From Klebsiella electrica (GTDB lineage Bacteria > Pseudomonadota > Gammaproteobacteria > Enterobacterales > Enterobacteriaceae): DNA of 64,000 nt. The DNA is taken from positions 62,001-126,000 of the forward strand of contig NZ_CP041248.1 in assembly GCF_006711645.1 (NCBI RefSeq). The letters run 5' to 3'. The position numbers were made by a program, and so were the translations under genes. Position 1 is the stretch's first letter. The number at the start of each line of letters is the position of its first letter. The notes below the pieces were generated by a model. It was not told the origin of the DNA. It was given only the letters and a program-made list of their open reading frames with translations, and did not search any database. Positions 17,296-28,415 of this stretch are shown one piece after another.

Positions 17296-18954
17296 TTATT
17301 TACTCATTGACTCCGTTACCGTCTGCCAGGTTATGAAACCACCACTCAGATTATATGTCCGGAAGCCGTGAGCCTGCAGAATACGGTATGCCACATGCCC
17401 GCGCAGGCCACTCTGACATCCTATAAAAATTTCTTTATCTTTAGGCAATTTTCCAAGGTTTTCCCGCAGGGAATCAAGAGGGATGGATAGCGCGTCAGGA
17501 TATTCACCAAATTGTTTCAGTTCGGCAGGAGAGCGAATATCAAGTAAACAATAACTGCCCGGTTCCCGTTGTAACACATCGCTGACATGACATATGACCG
17601 TATCTCCTTTCATTACATTTGTCGCCACCATACCAGCCTGGTTAACGACGTCCCTTGCACTGTTAAAAGGTGGAGCATAAGTCAGCTCAAGATGTTCGAG
17701 ATCGTTGACGGTAAGCCCCGCGCGCTGTGCGACAGACAGGACATCGATGCGTTTATCAACCCCTTTTTTCCCTGATGCCTGAGCCCCGAGAATTTTACCG
17801 GTATCGGGGCTGAACAGCAGTTTCAGACTGATCATCGTTGCCCCCGGGTAGTAACCGGCATGATCAGCGGCATGGACGTAAACCTTCTCGTATCGGGTGC
17901 CATGAACTTTCAGCTGCTTTTCATTCGCACCGACGCTGCCAATACTCAGCGAAAATACCTTACAAATGGATGTCCCCTGACTGCCATGGTAAAGGCTGTG
18001 ACGATCTAGCATGTTATCAGCAGCAATGCGTCCCTGGCGGTTGGCGGGCCCTGCCAGAGGAAAATTAGCGGGTTCCTGAAAGACAAAGTCTGGGGTTTCA
18101 ACGGCATCCCCCACGGCGTAGATGTCAGGGATACTGGTCTGCATACAGGCATTGACGCTTATGCCTCCCCGTTTACCCACTGCGAGCCCGGCTCCTGTGG
18201 CAAGGCTGTTCTCAGGTTTTACCCCGATGGCGAGAATAACCATGTCGGTCTGCAGAAACCCACCCTCAGACAGTGCAACGCGGAATCCCGTCTCTGTCCG
18301 CAGTACCTCGGTGAGCGCCGTTCTGAGACGCAGATCCACGCCATGACTCCGGATTTCCTGATGCAGGGCAGATGCCATTTCAGGATCAACCGGAGCCATA
18401 ACCTGTTCCCCCATCTCCAGCAGGGTCACACTGATCCCCCGTTCGCTCAGAGCCTCCATCACTTCAAGTCCGATAAATCCCCCCCCGACAAGCGTGGTGT
18501 GAGCTACGTGATGTTGCTCAATCCACCCCAGGATAGCATCCATGTCAGTAAGATTTCGCAGCGTAAAGACACCCTCTTCCTGTAGCCCGGGCAAAGGAGG
18601 GACAACCGGAGCGGCGCCGGTACTGAGGAGCAGACGATCCCATTCTTCGCTATAGACCTCCCCTGAGGTCAGATTTTTAACCGTCACCGTTTTATTAACC
18701 GGATCCACTGACGTCACTTCATGACAGATACGGACGTCTATGTTAAAGCGGGATTTAAAATCCTCCGGGGTTTTCAGAATCAGTGACTGCCTTAAAGGAA
18801 TTTTTCCGCCTATATGATAAGGTAATCCACAGTTGGCGAAAGAGACATCGCTTCCCCGTTCAAACACAACAATACTGACATCCTCTGATAACCGACGAGC
18901 TCTGGCTGCAGCGGATGCCCCGCCGGCAACACCACCAACAATCACTATTTTCAT
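17296..18954 (-). CDS. CoA-disulfide reductase fused to a rhodanese domain
   Basis: A 552-residue FAD/NAD(P)H disulfide reductase of the CoADR-rhodanese class. FAD motif: GGVAGGASAAARARR at 7-21. Active-site Cys42 is in SFANCGLPYHIGG. NAD motif: VGGGFIGLEVMEAL. The second FAD motif is IYAVGDAVE, and the C-terminal rhodanese domain has the active loop CQSGLRG. Family members reduce CoA disulfide or CoA persulfide and polysulfide. The ATG at 18954 has AGAGGA upstream. It is divergent from an ArsR-type persulfide sensor, so sulfide or persulfide detoxification is the likely job. Confidence 0.88.
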   Translation of the reverse strand: MKIVIVGGVAGGASAAARARRLSEDVSIVVFERGSDVSFANCGLPYHIGGKIPLRQSLILKTPEDFKSRFNIDVRICHEVTSVDPVNKTVTVKNLTSGEVYSEEWDRLLLSTGAAPVVPPLPGLQEEGVFTLRNLTDMDAILGWIEQHHVAHTTLVGGGFIGLEVMEALSERGISVTLLEMGEQVMAPVDPEMASALHQEIRSHGVDLRLRTALTEVLRTETGFRVALSEGGFLQTDMVILAIGVKPENSLATGAGLAVGKRGGISVNACMQTSIPDIYAVGDAVETPDFVFQEPANFPLAGPANRQGRIAADNMLDRHSLYHGSQGTSICKVFSLSIGSVGANEKQLKVHGTRYEKVYVHAADHAGYYPGATMISLKLLFSPDTGKILGAQASGKKGVDKRIDVLSVAQRAGLTVNDLEHLELTYAPPFNSARDVVNQAGMVATNVMKGDTVICHVSDVLQREPGSYCLLDIRSPAELKQFGEYPDALSIPLDSLRENLGKLPKDKEIFIGCQSGLRGHVAYRILQAHGFRTYNLSGGFITWQTVTESMSK

Positions 18955-19114
18955 TACATCCTCTCTGTTCACCCGGGGCGAAATGCCTGCCAGATATAAT
19001 CGTTTCCCCGGGCCGGCAGGACGCTGCAGACCTGACGAACACGATGGCAAAATTACGATACCGTCAGTATACTAAATTATATTATATAAAAACACATAGT
19101 ATGAGAAATCAGCA
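18955..19114. promoter_or_regulatory. Divergent AT-rich promoter/operator region
   Basis: Lies between the oxidoreductase and the ArsR-type sensor. A very AT-rich core near 19065-19105 (TATACTAAATTATATTATAT, ending CATAGTATG) with an ATACT/AGTAT dyad is a likely operator for the sensor. Confidence 0.45.
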
Positions 19115-19465
19115 ATGCTCATGAATGAAGACACAAAACGTCAGACAGATATGAAGAATGCGGCCCTGAGGGCAGCAGATGTCTTACGGGGACTGGCCAA
19201 CAGCGACCGGTTGCTGTTGATGTGTCAGTTAAGCCTGGGGGAAGCGAATGTGGCCGGGCTGGAAGCGGCGGTCGGTATCACTCAGCCGACCCTGTCCCAG
19301 CAGCTGGGTGTAATGCGCCGCCTGAAGCTGGTCGAGACCCGACGGGCAGGTAAAATGGTATATTACCGTATTGAGGATAACCGTATCATGACGTTGTTAA
19401 ATACCTTATATGATCTCTACTGCCCGCAGGCAGGCACCGGTAAAGGAAGCCATAACAACGAATAA
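19115..19465 (+). CDS. ArsR-family regulator of the BigR/SqrR persulfide-sensor type
   Basis: A 116-residue winged-helix repressor. ANSDRLLLMCQLS carries Cys37, the recognition helix lies in ITQPTLSQQLGVMRRL, the wing is TRRAGKMVYYRI, and a second cysteine (Cys103) sits in LYDLYCPQ. That two-cysteine pattern is the dithiol/tetrasulfide switch of BigR and SqrR rather than the ELCVC metal site of ArsR. It should repress the divergent CoA-disulfide reductase and itself until persulfide accumulates. Confidence 0.8.
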   Translation: MLMNEDTKRQTDMKNAALRAADVLRGLANSDRLLLMCQLSLGEANVAGLEAAVGITQPTLSQQLGVMRRLKLVETRRAGKMVYYRIEDNRIMTLLNTLYDLYCPQAGTGKGSHNNE

Positions 19466-19769
19466 TATGATCCTGCTTTCCCCGTAAACCGTTTTATCCG
19501 TGCATCATTAACCCTGTTCAGGCTGTGAAATGCCAGACCGGAACCTGCGATACCTTAACGGGAAAACAACAGTGGTCCGGATATACCAGCCGATGATGCC
19601 CGTCACGGACAGTATTTCTCGTTCACGCATTCACTGATTAACCCACTGATTCAATGGTGTTTAATACTGTGACGGTCAGAAAAAACAGCCACAGGAACAC
19701 GGATGATTCTGCACTGTCAGTAATAGCCTGTGGCTGACAAACCGTTTTTTCTGCTGCCACGGGGTGACA
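19466..19769. other. Intergenic region between sensor and dps
   Basis: No gene is seen. An inverted repeat CAGCCACAGG (19686-19695) / CCTGTGGCTG (19727-19736) with a 31-base loop, followed by a T-rich run near 19744, could end the plus- or minus-strand transcripts. Confidence 0.45.
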
Positions 19770-20246
19770 TTATTCAAGCAGGCTACGCAACATCCAGGCA
19801 GTTTTCTCATGTAACTGGATACGTTGTGTAAGCAGATCTGCTGTGGCTTCATCATTCGCATTATTAACGAGCGGGAACAGGGAGCGTGCAGTTTTAACCA
19901 CGGTCTCCTGGCCCTGGACAAGATTTTCAATCATGTTTTTTGCTGCCGGAATATCCTTATCTTCATTAACCGCTGTTAGACGTGAAAATTCATGATATGT
20001 GCCGGGCGCGAAGCATCCGAGCGAGCGTATACGTTCAGCGATATCATCAACGGCAGTGGCCAGCTCATTGTATTGATTTTCAAACATTAAATGTAAGCTG
20101 TTAAACATGGGGCCAGTTACATTCCAGTGATAGTAATGTGTTTTTATATACAGGGTATAGGTGTCAGCAAGAAGCCGGGACAGGCCGTCTGCAATCTCCA
20201 CCCGGGATGATTCAGCAATACCAATATCAATGATTTGTTTACTCAT
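19770..20246 (-). CDS. dps: Dps-family ferritin-like protein
   Basis: A 158-residue Dps homologue. The ferroxidase segment [27 protein letters not shown] holds the conserved His, and [11 protein letters not shown] holds the Asp and Glu. Dps oxidises Fe2+ with peroxide and shields DNA. The C-terminus [15 protein letters not shown] is standard. It shares strand with the thioesterase, NifX-like and DUF134 genes and may be the last gene of that unit, after a 114-base gap. Confidence 0.92.
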   Translation of the reverse strand: MSKQIIDIGIAESSRVEIADGLSRLLADTYTLYIKTHYYHWNVTGPMFNSLHLMFENQYNELATAVDDIAERIRSLGCFAPGTYHEFSRLTAVNEDKDIPAAKNMIENLVQGQETVVKTARSLFPLVNNANDEATADLLTQRIQLHEKTAWMLRSLLE

Positions 20247-20360
20247 AACTACCTCTTACACGGTTTCAGTGGAATATACGATATGCGATTATTCTTTCCG
20301 GTCTGAGCAAAACACGCCTCAAATTTTTATAATAACCAGGTACACCTGTCGTCTGTCACA

Positions 20361-20798
20361 CTAGCGATGCGCCAGAGCAATATCCTGCGACGGAACAATG
20401 AATTTCGCCGTGGCACGTGCCACTGTCTGCTGTCCTTTTGTCAGCCATGCTTCAAGCAGGTAAATCCCCCTGCGTTGCCCAAGCAGTCTGGCACATACCA
20501 TCAGTTTGTCTCCGGTACAAACGGGTGAAATGAATCTTACCGTCAGTTCAGCCGTCAGGGCTTGCACACCCTGCATGAACAAACAATGAGTCATTGCTGC
20601 ATCCAGCAGGGTACTCGTCATTCCGCCATGTAAAAGACCCGTATACCCCTGATGCCTGTGATTGGCCGTGTAGTCCGCACATACAGAGCCATCCGGGTGC
20701 TCTGAAAACATTAAGTTCACCGTATCAGGGTTGTTGTCGCGGGAACTACAGACCATACAACAGGTATGGGCCTTTCTGGCATCAAGATAACAATTCAT
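20361..20798 (-). CDS. PaaI-type hotdog-fold thioesterase
   Basis: A 145-residue hotdog protein with the family core GYTGLLHGGMTSTLLDAAMTH (the HGG..S..D motif) and the strand TAELTVRFISPV. It has an unusual N-terminal cysteine cluster (HTCCMVCSS) that may bind metal or sense redox state. It should hydrolyse an acyl-CoA; the substrate is unknown. Lies upstream of dps on the same strand. Confidence 0.8.
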   Translation of the reverse strand: MNCYLDARKAHTCCMVCSSRDNNPDTVNLMFSEHPDGSVCADYTANHRHQGYTGLLHGGMTSTLLDAAMTHCLFMQGVQALTAELTVRFISPVCTGDKLMVCARLLGQRRGIYLLEAWLTKGQQTVARATAKFIVPSQDIALAHR

Positions 20799-20958
20799 CT
20801 GTTTCTGCTCAGCGTCCGGTTGTACTGACGGGAGGCATCCGGAATTCAGTCAGCTGAGGGGCTCCCCCGGCATCATTACTGCCTCCTCCACACATTCCGG
20901 CTCCTGGTTTATACACAATACGGGTCTGATAAAAATCACCGCCCGTGATGAAATAAAC
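20799..20958. other. Short intergenic region
   Basis: A 160-base gap between the thioesterase and NifX-like genes. No feature is recognised. A minus-strand open frame runs through it, but it overlaps the NifX gene in another phase and shows no family resemblance. Confidence 0.4.
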
Positions 20959-21420
20959 TCATGAATGGCAACAGCGCCCGTTTCCGTGATGATGCTGACG
21001 CCCACCCTGGCACGCATTTTCTGCTGTGTTCCCGTCAGAGTGACAGCATTTTTTCCCTTTCGCCTCATGATGAAAGGACTGGCGTCCCTGCTCCGGCTTA
21101 TTCAGTTCAGTCAGAACACGGGTATCCGGATCACACAGTTCAGTGAACAAACGACGACCACAGTCAGTCTGGTACACCGCGATCTGATGCCCCAGTAATT
21201 TACCCAGCATCCGTTCCCCGATGTTACGGACCACAACGCGGCTGACTTGCTGTTGAACCAGCAGGTCAACCAGCTTCCGTTTACCTGAACAATCTGCGCC
21301 CAGCGCGGGATTTTCTGTCCGGCTGAGCTCCACACCGCGCTCATCCACCAGGACAAGGTGACTCGCTTTGGTAAAATGATTTGCTACCCGGTCGTCATTC
21401 ACTGGAATGGCTGTGATCAT
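20959..21420 (-). CDS. NifX/NifB-type iron-molybdenum cofactor-binding domain protein
   Basis: A 153-residue protein. Its first 110 residues match the dinitrogenase FeMo-cofactor domain: MITAIPVNDDRVANHFTKAS, then LGADCSGKRKLVDLL, RNIGERMLGKLL and a Y-C ending. The last 35 residues form a Cys/His-rich tail (KKCCHSD, GGRQHHHGNGRCCHS) suited to metal binding. Members with such tails are thought to carry iron-sulfur or metal clusters outside nitrogen fixation. The start overlaps the end of the DUF134 gene by 26 bases. Confidence 0.8.
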   Translation of the reverse strand: MITAIPVNDDRVANHFTKASHLVLVDERGVELSRTENPALGADCSGKRKLVDLLVQQQVSRVVVRNIGERMLGKLLGHQIAVYQTDCGRRLFTELCDPDTRVLTELNKPEQGRQSFHHEAKGKKCCHSDGNTAENACQGGRQHHHGNGRCCHS

Positions 21421-21715
21421 CTTGTGTAACTCCTTCCCTTTCAGAGTGCATTATTAAGGCCTTGCCCTGAGTGAGACAGTCCACAACCTTAAAACGGGCT
21501 GCTTTCAGGACATTGGCCAGTGTCTGCCTTGAAACCCCCATTGCAACAGCCGCTTCCTGCTGTTGCATGCCCAGTAAATCGACCAGCCGTAACGCTTCAA
21601 ACTCATCTTCTTTTAAATGAACATGTTCAAGCTGGCTCATCGGTCGCGCATTGGGCTTAAAACAGGTATCCGCAGGGCGGCCACAGATGTTACGGGGAAT
21701 TCTGGGTCTTGGCAT
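21395..21715 (-). CDS. DUF134 family DNA-binding protein
   Basis: A 106-residue DUF134 protein: MPRPRIPRNICGRPADTCFKP at the N-terminus, LKEDEFEALRLVDLLGMQQQEAA and the sigma-like helix-turn-helix MGVSRQTLANVLKAAR. DUF134 genes are regularly paired with the NifX-like domain, as here. The start has AAGGAG. Two identical decamers upstream look like its operator, so it probably regulates its own operon. Confidence 0.85.
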   Translation of the reverse strand: MPRPRIPRNICGRPADTCFKPNARPMSQLEHVHLKEDEFEALRLVDLLGMQQQEAAVAMGVSRQTLANVLKAARFKVVDCLTQGKALIMHSEREGVTQDDHSHSSE

Positions 21716-21728
21716 GAAGGCTCCTTAT

Positions 21729-21767
21729 TGGCATATGCTATATATACACTCATAAACTGGCATATGC
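21729..21767. promoter_or_regulatory. Paired operator of the DUF134 operon
   Basis: The decamer TGGCATATGC, with the self-complementary core GCATATGC, occurs at 21729-21738 and again at 21758-21767. Start-to-start spacing is 29 bases, close to three helical turns. It lies just upstream of the DUF134 start, in the promoter region. Confidence 0.7.
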
Positions 21768-22035
21768 AATATACTCTGCTCACCGGTGGAGAATTTTTTG
21801 CTTTACCCTGGAGTCTGTAAGTGGGCAGCAGGTCATGAGAGATGAAGAGAAAGAAAACAGATACTGTATGAGACTCAATTTAAAGTGCTGCCATAAGGGG
21901 GTCGTCTCAGAAAACGGAATCTATGGTCACTCCCGTTTTTGCAACACCGATTTTGACGACAAGTTGGCTTGCTTGAATCTATCCGGCGTCTGAATGGGAT
22001 TTTATTCCCGCGCCTCGATGAGTTCCGCGCCTGAT

Positions 22036-22086
22036 GAACCTCCAGAAAATATACGGCTTCAATGAGCCTTTCCGTTTTACAGGTTC
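22036..22086 (-). ncRNA. Candidate seek/bridge RNA core of IS5075-type copy A
   Basis: In the non-coding 3' part of the element, read in the transposase direction, a stem GAACCT/AGGTTC encloses two single-stranded segments around an inner hairpin (GGCT/AGCC). One segment, AAAACGGAAA (minus strand, 22069-22078), equals the target end repeat. The other, TTTTCTG (22043-22049 on minus), equals its opposite strand. IS1111-type elements are known to use a bipartite guide RNA from this region. The transcript itself is inferred. Confidence 0.6.
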
Positions 22087-22174
22087 CTCAACAGGCCGGT
22101 GGGCCGTTAGTATCATCAATATCAGTATTCGCAAAACCAGATGAATGATTGTTTAAACTGGTGTATTTCTGCCT

Positions 22175-23179
22175 TTATGCTTCGTAAGTTTGCTGTCGCG
22201 CCGTCAGTGCCCAGGCTATTCTGGCCAGCTTGTTTGCCAGAGCACAGGTGACGACAAAGTTGCTTTTCCGACACAACAACTCCCTGACCCAGTCGGCCAA
22301 CTTGCCAGACTGGTGTTCCAGTTTTTGTATGAATACCCTGGCACACTGAACCAACAAAGTTCGGATCTTTTTGTTGCCCCGCTTGCTAATCCCTAACAAT
22401 GTCGTCCGACCTCCCGTGCTGTACTGTCGGGGTACCAGCCCTGTTGCCGCCGCAAAGTCACGGCTGCTGGCGTACTGCTTCCCGTCGCCAATCTCAGTTG
22501 AAATAGTACTGGCAGTCAGCGTTCCAACGCAGGGAATACTCAGCAAGCGCTGTCCAACCTCATCTTCGTCCAACTTTCGTTTCAACTGAGATTCCAGATC
22601 TTTAATCTGCTCAACAAGATAGTGATAATGCTGTTGTAATTTCAGCAGTAACTGGCTGAGATAAAGAGGCAAACTACTGTCCTCAAGAAGGGTACTCAGT
22701 CGACTAATAACGGCAGCACCTCGCGGAACGCTGATACCAAATTCCAGCAGAAAAGCATGCATCTGATTAGTTGTTTTCACCTTATCCTGAACCAGGGATT
22801 CACGGACACGATGCAGAGCTCGCATTGCCTGCTGAGATTCGGTTCTGGGCTGCACGAAACGCATAGATGGACGTGATGCTGCTTCACAGATAGCTTCAGC
22901 ATCAACGAAGTCATTTTTGTTGCTTTTAACGAATGGGCGGACAAATTGCGGTGATATCAGCTTTGGAAAATGCCCTAACTCTGCCAGCTTGCGTGCCATA
23001 AAGTGAGAACCGCCACAGGCTTCCATCGCGATGGTTGTTGCCGGGCATGTCGCCAGAAATTCGATTAGCTTTGGTCGGGTGAATTTTTTACGGTAAACGG
23101 CCTTCCCACGATGATCCTGACAATGAATATGGAAAGAGTTCTTACCCAGATCGATACCAATAAGCGCAATGTTTTCCAT
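22175..23179 (-). CDS. IS110-family (IS1111 subgroup) transposase, IS5075/IS4321 type, copy A
   Basis: A 334-residue DEDD recombinase: IALIGIDLGKNSFHIHC at the N-terminus, MEACGGSHFMARKLAELG, KSNKNDFVDAEAICEAA, and a C-terminal GLVPRQYSTGGRTTLLGISKRG with the conserved serine region. It directs site-specific insertion into Tn3-family ends through the guide RNA. It differs from copy B at a handful of residues (for example HCQDH versus HCQDR, and TYEA versus TYVA at the end). Confidence 0.92.
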   Translation of the reverse strand: MENIALIGIDLGKNSFHIHCQDHRGKAVYRKKFTRPKLIEFLATCPATTIAMEACGGSHFMARKLAELGHFPKLISPQFVRPFVKSNKNDFVDAEAICEAASRPSMRFVQPRTESQQAMRALHRVRESLVQDKVKTTNQMHAFLLEFGISVPRGAAVISRLSTLLEDSSLPLYLSQLLLKLQQHYHYLVEQIKDLESQLKRKLDEDEVGQRLLSIPCVGTLTASTISTEIGDGKQYASSRDFAAATGLVPRQYSTGGRTTLLGISKRGNKKIRTLLVQCARVFIQKLEHQSGKLADWVRELLCRKSNFVVTCALANKLARIAWALTARQQTYEA

Positions 23180-23257
23180 GATGGTTCTCCGAATGAAAGC
23201 CTGTCCTCAGCATAGTACTGGGAAGGAGGGAGTGACCATCTCATTAAATAAAGCACG

Positions 23258-24655
23258 CTAAGCCGGTGGCAGCGGTCGCAATGGCCTGAACTTCCCCGCA
23301 CCGACCTTGGCACTGCTGCGCCATAGGTAATCGCCGGTCAGGTTGATATGCTCCCACCCCAGCGGGGACAGATATTGCAGCAACGTGTCGTCCAGCGCCT
23401 TGCCGTGGGCACGCAAAGCACTGGTGGCACGCTCCAGATAGACCGTGTTCCACAACACGATGGCCGCCGTCACCAGATTGAGGCCGCTGGCCCGGTAGCG
23501 CTGCTGCTCAAAACTGCGGTCGCGGATTTCACCCAATCGGTAGAAGAAGACCGCCCTGGCCAGCGCGTTGCGCGCCTCGCCCTTATTCAGCCCCGCATGG
23601 ACGCGGCGGCGCAGCTCCACGCTTTGCAGCCAATCCAGAATGAACAGCGTGCGCTCGATGCGCCCATACATCCGCACCTTGTCGTTGATCGCCTTGCCGG
23701 AAGCCTGGAACTGCTGTTGATGCTTGTTCTTGGCCGCATTGAACAGCTTGCCGATGATACGGTCGTGAAGGTCGATGATTTCATCAGTGACGGTGGCCAT
23801 GCCCTCGATGGCCAGTGCTACCAAGGTGGCGTGACGCCGCTGCGACTCGAACTTGGCCAGGTCGGCGGGCGTCATCTGGCCGCCTTCGCGGGCGATCTTG
23901 AGCAAGCGGTTTTGGTGTACCTGCCGTTCGATGCCAGCAGGTAGGTCAAGCGCCTGCCAGGCTTTGAGGCGTTCGATGTGTTCAAGCATGTGGCGCGAGT
24001 TCGGCTTGGCGGGCGATTGGCGCAGCCACGCTAGCCACGTCATTTTGCTACCATCCTTGCGCTTGAGGAGTTCGTCCAGGCGCTGGCGATGGACAGGTAT
24101 CAAGGAATCGGCCAATGCCGCATGGATGCTTCGGTTGGCACGGGTAATGGCCTCGGCGCTTGCGCGCTCGATGGCATTCATGGCGGGTAGGATGATGCTC
24201 TGCCGCCGCTGGTTTTCAACAAGGGTGCTGGCCAGCACAATGCCTTTGTCTGTTTGCAAGGCCAGTTCGGTCAATGTATGCACGGCTTGCCGGTAATGAC
24301 TCATGGTGAAGGGCTTGAATCCAAACACCGTTTGCAGCTCGACCAAGTGCTCCCGCCGTGTCTGCTCGCGCTGGCCGTAATGGTTCCAGCTTTCCACCGG
24401 CACCTTGAGTTGTGCGGCCACCATGCGCAGCAGGGGCAGAAATGGAGGATCATCGACGCCCAAGAAGATGCCAGGGAATCGCAAGTAGCAAAGCTGCACG
24501 GCGAAGCCCAATCGATTCGCGGCGCCGCGACGCTGACGGATCACCGACAGGTCGGTTTCGTTGAACGTGTAGTGCCGTATCAGTTCGTCTTTGGCATCTG
24601 GCAGTGTCAGCAGACTTTCGCGCTCGGTGGCGGACAGGATTGAGCGGCGTGGCAT
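23258..24655 (-). pseudogene. tnpA: Tn21-type tnpA with a large in-frame internal deletion
   Basis: A 465-residue frame that starts like a Tn21-family TnpA ([16 protein letters not shown]) and ends like one ([14 protein letters not shown]) but lacks about 520 central residues compared with the 988-residue copy at 34752. The junction [14 protein letters not shown] joins the two places where GRI occurs in the full protein, and the DNA shares CGCATCG at both. The first two acidic catalytic positions are gone, so it cannot transpose. The DNA-binding N-terminus remains. Confidence 0.9.
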
Positions 24656-24657
24656 GG

Positions 24658-25215
24658 TCAGTCTTCCCGCAGGTACTGGTACAAGGTTTCGCGGCTGATG
24701 CCGAAGTCACGGGCCACCAAGGTTTTCTGGTCGCCTGCCGCAACTCGCCGTTTCAACTCGGCAATTTGTTCGCTGTTCAGCGATTTCTTTCGTCCCCGGT
24801 AGGCCCCGCGCTGCTTAGCCAGCACGATTCCCTCGCGCTGACGTTCGCGGATCAGAGCGCGCTCGAACTCAGCAAAGGCTCCCATGACCGACAGCATCAG
24901 ATTGGCCATCGGTGAGTCCTCGCCGGTGAACGTTAGCCCTTCTTTGACGAACTCCATGCGCACGCCCCGTTGTGTCAGCCCTTGGACGATGCGGCGCAGG
25001 TCATCAAGGTTGCGTGCCAACCTGTCCATGCTATGCACCACCACGGTGTCGCCCTCGCGGACGAAGGCCAGCAGCCTTTCAAGTTCGGGACGTTGTGTGT
25101 CCTTGCCTGAAGCCTTATCGGTGAATACCTTGCCGACTTCTATTTGTTCCAGTTGTCGATCAGGATTCTGGTCGAAGCTGCTGACGCGAACGTAGCCGAT
25201 ACGTTGACCTTGCAA
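24658..25215 (-). CDS. tnpR: Tn501/Tn1721-type resolvase
   Basis: A 185-residue serine resolvase. It begins LQGQRIGYVRVSSFDQNPDRQ, with Ser nucleophile in RVSS, then HSMDRLARNLDDLRRIV and the C-terminal helix-turn-helix ISRETLYQYL. I use the TTG start at 25215 (GGAGG five bases upstream), as in Tn501-group resolvases. It acts on the res site just upstream and could still resolve cointegrates. Confidence 0.92.
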   Translation of the reverse strand: MQGQRIGYVRVSSFDQNPDRQLEQIEVGKVFTDKASGKDTQRPELERLLAFVREGDTVVVHSMDRLARNLDDLRRIVQGLTQRGVRMEFVKEGLTFTGEDSPMANLMLSVMGAFAEFERALIRERQREGIVLAKQRGAYRGRKKSLNSEQIAELKRRVAAGDQKTLVARDFGISRETLYQYLRED

Positions 25216-25344
25216 GATGCCTCCAAAGGTAAAAATGTCAGGATGAAATCTATTACCCTTGGCTGAATGTATCAATAAATATAAATTAATACCCTACTCT
25301 GACGTTGTTTGTGCTCAACATCTGACATCAGGTTAGGGTATGCC
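25216..25344. other. res site of the mercury transposon
   Basis: The 129-base gap upstream of tnpR, where Tn21/Tn501 elements carry resI-III. TGTCAGG near 25238, TCTGACGTTG near 25299 and ACATCTGACATCAGG near 25319 give the expected imperfect inverted subsites. The tnpR and tnpA promoters also lie here. Confidence 0.7.
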
Positions 25345-25557
25345 TCAATCTGACGGCTGCGAACCGCCAGGGACAGGCGCAATGTCAGATTCTGTCGCGG
25401 CCTTGGCGCGTGCCTGGAAGCGTTCATAGCAATCCAGCCCGCAGAAATGTTCGACGTATTCCGCGCCTTCCGGGGTGAAGGCGGCATCGAGCGGAATTTC
25501 TTTGCAGCATTCGCAGCAGGTGGTGCAACTGGCAGTGTTCGGGGCGTTTGCGTTCAT
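25345..25557 (-). CDS. DUF3330 protein of the mer module
   Basis: A 70-residue protein with two CxxC pairs ([12 protein letters not shown]) and a [11 protein letters not shown] segment, a likely zinc ribbon. It is the usual small gene between merE and tnpR in Tn501-like mercury transposons. Function unknown. It is the last gene of the mer transcript. Confidence 0.8.
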   Translation of the reverse strand: MNANAPNTASCTTCCECCKEIPLDAAFTPEGAEYVEHFCGLDCYERFQARAKAATESDIAPVPGGSQPSD

Positions 25558-25622
25558 GGTGGTACTCCTCCAGATTGGTAGCGAAGCTCAAAGCTGCCCA
25601 CTCTCGGCTGGCTGGGAAGCGG

Positions 25623-25859
25623 TCATGATCTTCCCTTGAAGGCCCGCAGCAGCCGCGTCACAGACAGGACAAACAAGCCGGTCAGCGTGAGGGCTGCAAT
25701 ACCCCAGTGCTCCCCGATGAACGCGCCGGCCGTCGTGCCGGCTAGCACAATGGCGAGAATCGGCAAATGGCAGGGACAGGTGAGCACGGCCAGCGCGCCC
25801 CACAAGTAGCCGGTGATCGGTTTGTGCGTCTCAGACGGCAAGTGCTCTGGGCTGTTCAT
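25623..25859 (-). CDS. merE: MerE, broad mercury transport protein
   Basis: A 78-residue inner-membrane protein with two transmembrane helices and the paired cysteines [10 protein letters not shown]. It takes part in uptake of Hg(II) and methylmercury. It overlaps merD by four bases and follows it in the usual merRTPCADE order. Confidence 0.93.
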
Positions 25860-26221
25860 GGCAGACTCTCCGCGTGCTGTGCCGGTTCGGTTGGCATGGC
25901 GGCCAGTTGCATTTCGAGGCTGGCCAGGGCCTCGCGCCGACGCTCGACGAGTTGCCGCAACACGGCAAGCTGCGCAGACGCACCGTCACCGTCCGCAGCA
26001 TCCAGCGCCCGGCACAGCCGCGCCAGTGCGTCCAGGCCGATACCCGCTTCGAAGGCAGCCCGTACAAAGCGCAGCCGTTGCAACGCGGTGTCATCGAACA
26101 AGCCGTAGCCGCCCGTGGTGTACGCGACCGGCCGTAGCAATCCGCGCAGCAGGTAGTCGCGCACGATATGCACGCTCACCCCGGCATCAAGGGCCAGCCG
26201 GGACACTGTGTAGGCGCTCAT
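25856..26221 (-). CDS. merD: MerD, secondary regulator of the mer operon
   Basis: A 121-residue MerR-family protein ([29 protein letters not shown] helix-turn-helix region). It lacks the three mercury-binding cysteines of MerR. MerD helps displace MerR after mercury is cleared. The start is ATG 26221, leaving 17 bases after merA. Confidence 0.92.
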
Positions 26222-26238
26222 TGAACACCTCCTTTTCC

Positions 26239-28388
<2,150 letters not shown>

Positions 28389-28415
28389 GTGTCGCTCCCG
28401 AGTTCGGTTAACGGA

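Larger units (their letters stand above)
21919..23245 (-). mobile_element. IS5075/IS4321-type insertion sequence (copy A, 1327 bp)
   Basis: It splits the left terminal repeat after GGGGTCGTCTCAGAAAACGG(A); the remainder AAATAAAGCACGCTAAG resumes at 23246. The inner ends carry GGTCACTCCC and its complement. IS5075 and IS4321 are known to insert at exactly this point of Tn21-family ends. Length and position match the second copy at 37731-39057, but several transposase residues differ, so neither is a fresh copy of the other. Confidence 0.88.

Noticed and set aside
17560..17580. GTTGTAAC word resembling a Tus Ter core
   Set aside because: It lies inside the CoA-disulfide reductase coding region, and the flanking bases do not follow the Ter pattern.
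22620..22640. TGTTGTAA word inside the IS5075-type transposase gene
   Set aside because: Coding sequence of a mobile element, not positioned for replication control, and the last conserved bases differ.
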